NCBI RefSeq assembly: GCF_963664555.1 | Contig: NZ_OY761461.1 | Coordinates: 1,922,001 to 1,986,000 of the forward strand | Direction of reading: 5' to 3' | Length of the DNA: 64,000 nucleotides | Source: Labilibaculum sp. | GTDB taxonomy: Bacteria > Bacteroidota > Bacteroidia > Bacteroidales > Marinifilaceae | Shown here: positions 61,418-64,000 of the stretch, piece by piece | Numbering within the stretch: the stretch's first letter is position 1 | Layout: each line of letters opens with the position of its first letter | Notes under the pieces: generated by a model | Told to the model about the DNA's origin: nothing | The model's database searches: none | Seen by the model: the letters and a program-made list of their open reading frames with translations, nothing else | Position numbers and translations under genes: made by a program

Positions 61418-63208
61418 ATGTCAAACATGGTGAATTTAACAATTAATGGAATTGCTGTTAGTGTTGAGGAAAATAAGACCATACTCGAGGCAGCAAAACA
61501 TCTCCATATAAAAATACCTACGCTTTGTTATCACAAAGACCTTTGTGTAGCAGGAAACTGCAGAGTCTGCGTTGTCGAACAAGTGGGTAATCATAAATTA
61601 GTAGCTTCCTGTGCCACTCCTGTTGCAGAGGGAATGGAGATCAATACAAACACTTTAAAGGTAAGAAATTGCCGCAAGCATATTATTGAGCTTTTACTCA
61701 CAGAGCATAGAGAAGAGTGTACAAAATGCTATCGTAACGGGCATTGCGAATTGCAGGCATTATCTGCAGAATATCAAATCACAAATCAGGATTTTATTGA
61801 TTTGGTACCGGATAAAAATTATACTGTTGACAGGCTTTCTCCTGCAATTGAGAAGGATGACAGCAAGTGTATCCGTTGTCAGAGATGTGTTCGAACATGT
61901 GCGGAAATACAGAGTGTTGGAGCTATTGCGGTTGCTCATAAAGGATCTGAGATGAAGATTTCTACATTTTTCGATCGATCGCTTGACGAAGTTGTTTGTA
62001 CCAATTGTGGTCAGTGTATCGTTCATTGTCCCACGGGCGCATTAACCGAAAAATCATATGTAGAAAAAGTATGGGATGCGCTCGCCGATCCGGATACGCA
62101 TGTTATTGTGCAAACAGCTCCGGCTGTTCGTGTTGGATTAGGAGAGGAATTGGGTTTAGGACTGGGGACCCGAGTTACCGGTAAAATGGTTTCAGCTTTA
62201 AAAAGATTGGGTTTTGATTCTGTTTTGGATACCAATTTTACTGCTGATTTAACCATTATGGAAGAAGGAACAGAATTGCTGACCCGATTAAAGCGGGCGC
62301 TTGTGGATGATGATCCTGAGGTTACCTTGCCAATGGCTACTTCTTGTTCTCCGGGTTGGGTAAAATACATAGAGCATAAGTATCCTGAGTATCTACCTAA
62401 TCTTTCGACTTGTAAATCCCCACAACAAATGTTTGGTGCTTTGGCTAAGACGTATTACGCCAAAAATGTAAATGTTGCGCCGGAGAATATCATATCCGTT
62501 TCTATTATGCCCTGTACGGCTAAGAAATTTGAGGCAAATCGTCCTGAAATGAAAGACAGCGGTTATAAGGATGTTGATTTTGTGTTGACTACCAGAGAAT
62601 TGGCTGTAATGATTAAACAGGCAGGTATCGAATTTGAAAAATTGAATGATGAAATTTTTGATTCAATAATGGGTGTTGGTTCTGGTGCAGGGGCTATTTT
62701 TGGTGCTACTGGCGGTGTTATGGAAGCTGCATTAAGAACGGCTTACGAGATTGTTACAGGCCGCGAAGTTCCATTTGATAATTTGGAGATTATTCCGGTT
62801 CGTGGCTTGGAAGGAGTAAAAGAGGCAACTGTTAAAATTGAGGGAACTGTTGAAGAGTGGAATTTTCTGGAAGGAGCCGAATTGAAATGCGCAATAACTA
62901 ATGGCCTCGAGAATGCTCACAAATTGCTGGAAGCAATTAAGAGAGGCGATAAATTCTATCATTTTATTGAGATAATGGCTTGTCCGGGCGGATGTTTGGG
63001 CGGTGGCGGTCAACCATTCCCTGTTGATAATGAAATTCGATTACAGAGGATGAATGCTCTTTATGAAGAGGATAGAAATCTTCCAATTCGAAAATCTCAT
63101 GAAAATCCTGAAATTGTACAGATTTATAAGGAGTTTTTGGATGAGCCTCTAAGTCATAAATCACATAAACTTCTTCATACTTCTTATGTGAAGAGGGAAC
63201 AGTATTAG
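61418..63208 (+). CDS. hydA: [FeFe] hydrogenase catalytic subunit HydA (group A, trimeric type)
   Basis: A 596-residue iron-only hydrogenase. N-terminal [2Fe-2S] domain (CYHKDLCVAGNCRVC), a His-Cys-type [4Fe-4S] segment (HREECTKCYRNGHC), two [4Fe-4S] sites (CIRCQRCVRTC and CTNCGQCIVHC), then the H-cluster domain with L1 TSCSPGWVKY, L2 MPCTAKKFE and L3 MACPGGCLGGGGQP. With HydB and HydC it should couple H2 to NAD(H) and, in bifurcating members, ferredoxin. The maturases HydE, HydF and HydG are not in the window. It ends at a terminator shared with kdsA. Confidence 0.96.
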   Translation: MSNMVNLTINGIAVSVEENKTILEAAKHLHIKIPTLCYHKDLCVAGNCRVCVVEQVGNHKLVASCATPVAEGMEINTNTLKVRNCRKHIIELLLTEHREECTKCYRNGHCELQALSAEYQITNQDFIDLVPDKNYTVDRLSPAIEKDDSKCIRCQRCVRTCAEIQSVGAIAVAHKGSEMKISTFFDRSLDEVVCTNCGQCIVHCPTGALTEKSYVEKVWDALADPDTHVIVQTAPAVRVGLGEELGLGLGTRVTGKMVSALKRLGFDSVLDTNFTADLTIMEEGTELLTRLKRALVDDDPEVTLPMATSCSPGWVKYIEHKYPEYLPNLSTCKSPQQMFGALAKTYYAKNVNVAPENIISVSIMPCTAKKFEANRPEMKDSGYKDVDFVLTTRELAVMIKQAGIEFEKLNDEIFDSIMGVGSGAGAIFGATGGVMEAALRTAYEIVTGREVPFDNLEIIPVRGLEGVKEATVKIEGTVEEWNFLEGAELKCAITNGLENAHKLLEAIKRGDKFYHFIEIMACPGGCLGGGGQPFPVDNEIRLQRMNALYEEDRNLPIRKSHENPEIVQIYKEFLDEPLSHKSHKLLHTSYVKREQY

Positions 63209-63249
63209 TGTTTAATTAAAGACTAATGAGTGGTTATTGGTAAGTAAAA

Positions 63250-63278
63250 AAAAGATCCGGTTGTGGCCGGATCTTTTG
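63250..63278. terminator. Bidirectional terminator between hydA and kdsA
   Basis: AAAGATCCGG pairs with CCGGATCTTT around TTGTGG, with A-rich sequence before and T after. Confidence 0.88.
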
Positions 63279-63285
63279 TTTGTAT

Positions 63286-64000
63286 TTAGAATTGATTGAT
63301 TACTTTTCGAATAGCAACCAGTTTAGTCAATAAATCTTCTAAATAATCCAAATGAAGCATGTTGGCTCCATCTGATTTTGCGTTTGTCGGATCAGGATGA
63401 GTTTCGATGAAGATTCCATCCACACCAACGGCAATACCTGCTTTAGCTACAGTTTCGATTAATTCCGGACGACCACCGGTAACTCCATTTGTTTGGTTTG
63501 GTTGTTGCAACGAGTGAGTAATGTCCAAAACTACAGGGCAGTTATTCTCCTGCATCACAGGAATCCCTCTGTAATCAATAATCATATCCTGATAGCCGAA
63601 CATATTTCCGCGATCAGTTAGGATCACTTGGTTATTTCCTGATTCGCGTACTTTATTTACAGCAAATTTCATTGATTCAGCAGAAAGAAACTGGCCTTTT
63701 TTTATGTTGACTACTTTTCCTGTTTCCGCGGCAGCAATCAGTAGATCAGTTTGGCGACATAAAAAGGCAGGAATCTGCAATACATCAACATAAGCTGCAG
63801 CTATTGCAGCTTCTTCCGCAGAGTGAATATCAGTAACTGTAGGAACCCCAAAAGTATCACTCACCTTTTTTAAGATTTTTAAGGCAGCTTCATCACCAAT
63901 GCCTGCAAAAGAATCTAATCTGGATCGGTTTGCCTTCCGGTAAGATCCTTTAAAGATGAAAGGGATTTCAAGTTTATCAGTAATTTGAACAATTCGTTCA
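63286..64000 (-). CDS. kdsA: 2-dehydro-3-deoxyphosphooctonate aldolase (KDO-8-phosphate synthase), partial
   Basis: The frame remains open to the window edge, so the 5' end is missing; an in-frame GTG at 63864 is internal. The enzyme condenses phosphoenolpyruvate with arabinose 5-phosphate to make KDO 8-phosphate for lipopolysaccharide. Seen: PFIFKGSYRKANRSR near the edge, FGVPTVTDIHS, LQIPAFLCRQTDLL, VNIKKGQFLS, LTDRGNMFGYQ and VLDITHSLQQPN. The C-terminal part is complete and typical in length. Confidence 0.96.
   Translation of the reverse strand, partial: ERIVQITDKLEIPFIFKGSYRKANRSRLDSFAGIGDEAALKILKKVSDTFGVPTVTDIHSAEEAAIAAAYVDVLQIPAFLCRQTDLLIAAAETGKVVNIKKGQFLSAESMKFAVNKVRESGNNQVILTDRGNMFGYQDMIIDYRGIPVMQENNCPVVLDITHSLQQPNQTNGVTGGRPELIETVAKAGIAVGVDGIFIETHPDPTNAKSDGANMLHLDYLEDLLTKLVAIRKVINQF

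Overview
This window is AT-rich chromosomal DNA from a member of the Bacteroidota, most likely an anaerobic or facultatively anaerobic marine Bacteroidales relative (Marinilabiliales/Marinifilaceae type). That placement is inferred from gene content: BlaI/M56-TonB regulator pairs, a GH92 mannosidase, PD40/SPOR and BamA-like envelope proteins, a K-type phosphoglycerate dehydrogenase, an [FeFe] hydrogenase, butyrate kinase and citrate lyase. Several genes also have a Bacteroidota-style promoter (TTTG, about 19 bases, TAnnTTTG) and no Shine-Dalgarno sequence. No rRNA, tRNA or CRISPR array was seen.

Layout. 1-4.4 kb: end of an S9 peptidase, a MATE exporter, a BamA/TamA-like outer-membrane protein whose start codon is not ATG/GTG/TTG, and a small membrane protein. 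4.4-10.2 kb: two convergent BlaI plus M56-peptidase/TonB_C pairs flanking the DNA glycosylase tag; both promoters carry TACTA-N6-TAGTA operators. 10.4-12.4 kb: FKBP lipoprotein, DUF2007 protein, acetyltransferase. 12.4-13.4 kb: a gene-poor tandem array with a 218-bp period, each unit carrying a hairpin with a conserved loop, a CTAACCACTA-type leader and a 19-21 codon MKK mini-ORF. 13.6-17.3 kb: a TerB/ABCG-type transporter fusion and a peroxiredoxin-like protein.

17.4-34.8 kb: two near-identical 1,802-bp IS1182-type elements in opposite orientation flank an OsmC protein, ClpB, an ADP-dependent sugar kinase, a GH92 glycosidase and a citrate lyase operon (citD-citE-citF-citXG-citC). 34.9-39.7 kb: PQ-loop protein, a REC-SpoIIE phosphatase/STAS/Hpt signalling operon and a PD40-SPOR envelope protein. 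39.9-44.9 kb: gcvT, then serC-serA-DUF1015 for serine metabolism. 45.1-54.7 kb: an FtsX-type permease, then a TetR-controlled tripartite efflux operon (TolC, HlyD, two ATPases, two ABC-2 permeases) with three perfect operators and two related tiny ORFs placed 4 nt before two of its genes. 54.9-57.9 kb: membrane class III cyclase and a class C beta-lactamase-like serine hydrolase. 58.2-63.2 kb: butyrate kinase and a trimeric HydCBA [FeFe] hydrogenase. The window ends inside kdsA on the minus strand.

Together the metabolic genes point to fermentation: citrate cleavage, butyryl-phosphate to butyrate with ATP formation, and NADH/ferredoxin-linked hydrogen metabolism. The citrate transporter, oxaloacetate decarboxylase, phosphotransbutyrylase and hydrogenase maturases are not in the window. 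The least explained structures are the 218-bp hairpin/mini-ORF array, the paired small ORFs in the efflux operon, and an orphan terminator upstream of the citrate lyase operon.
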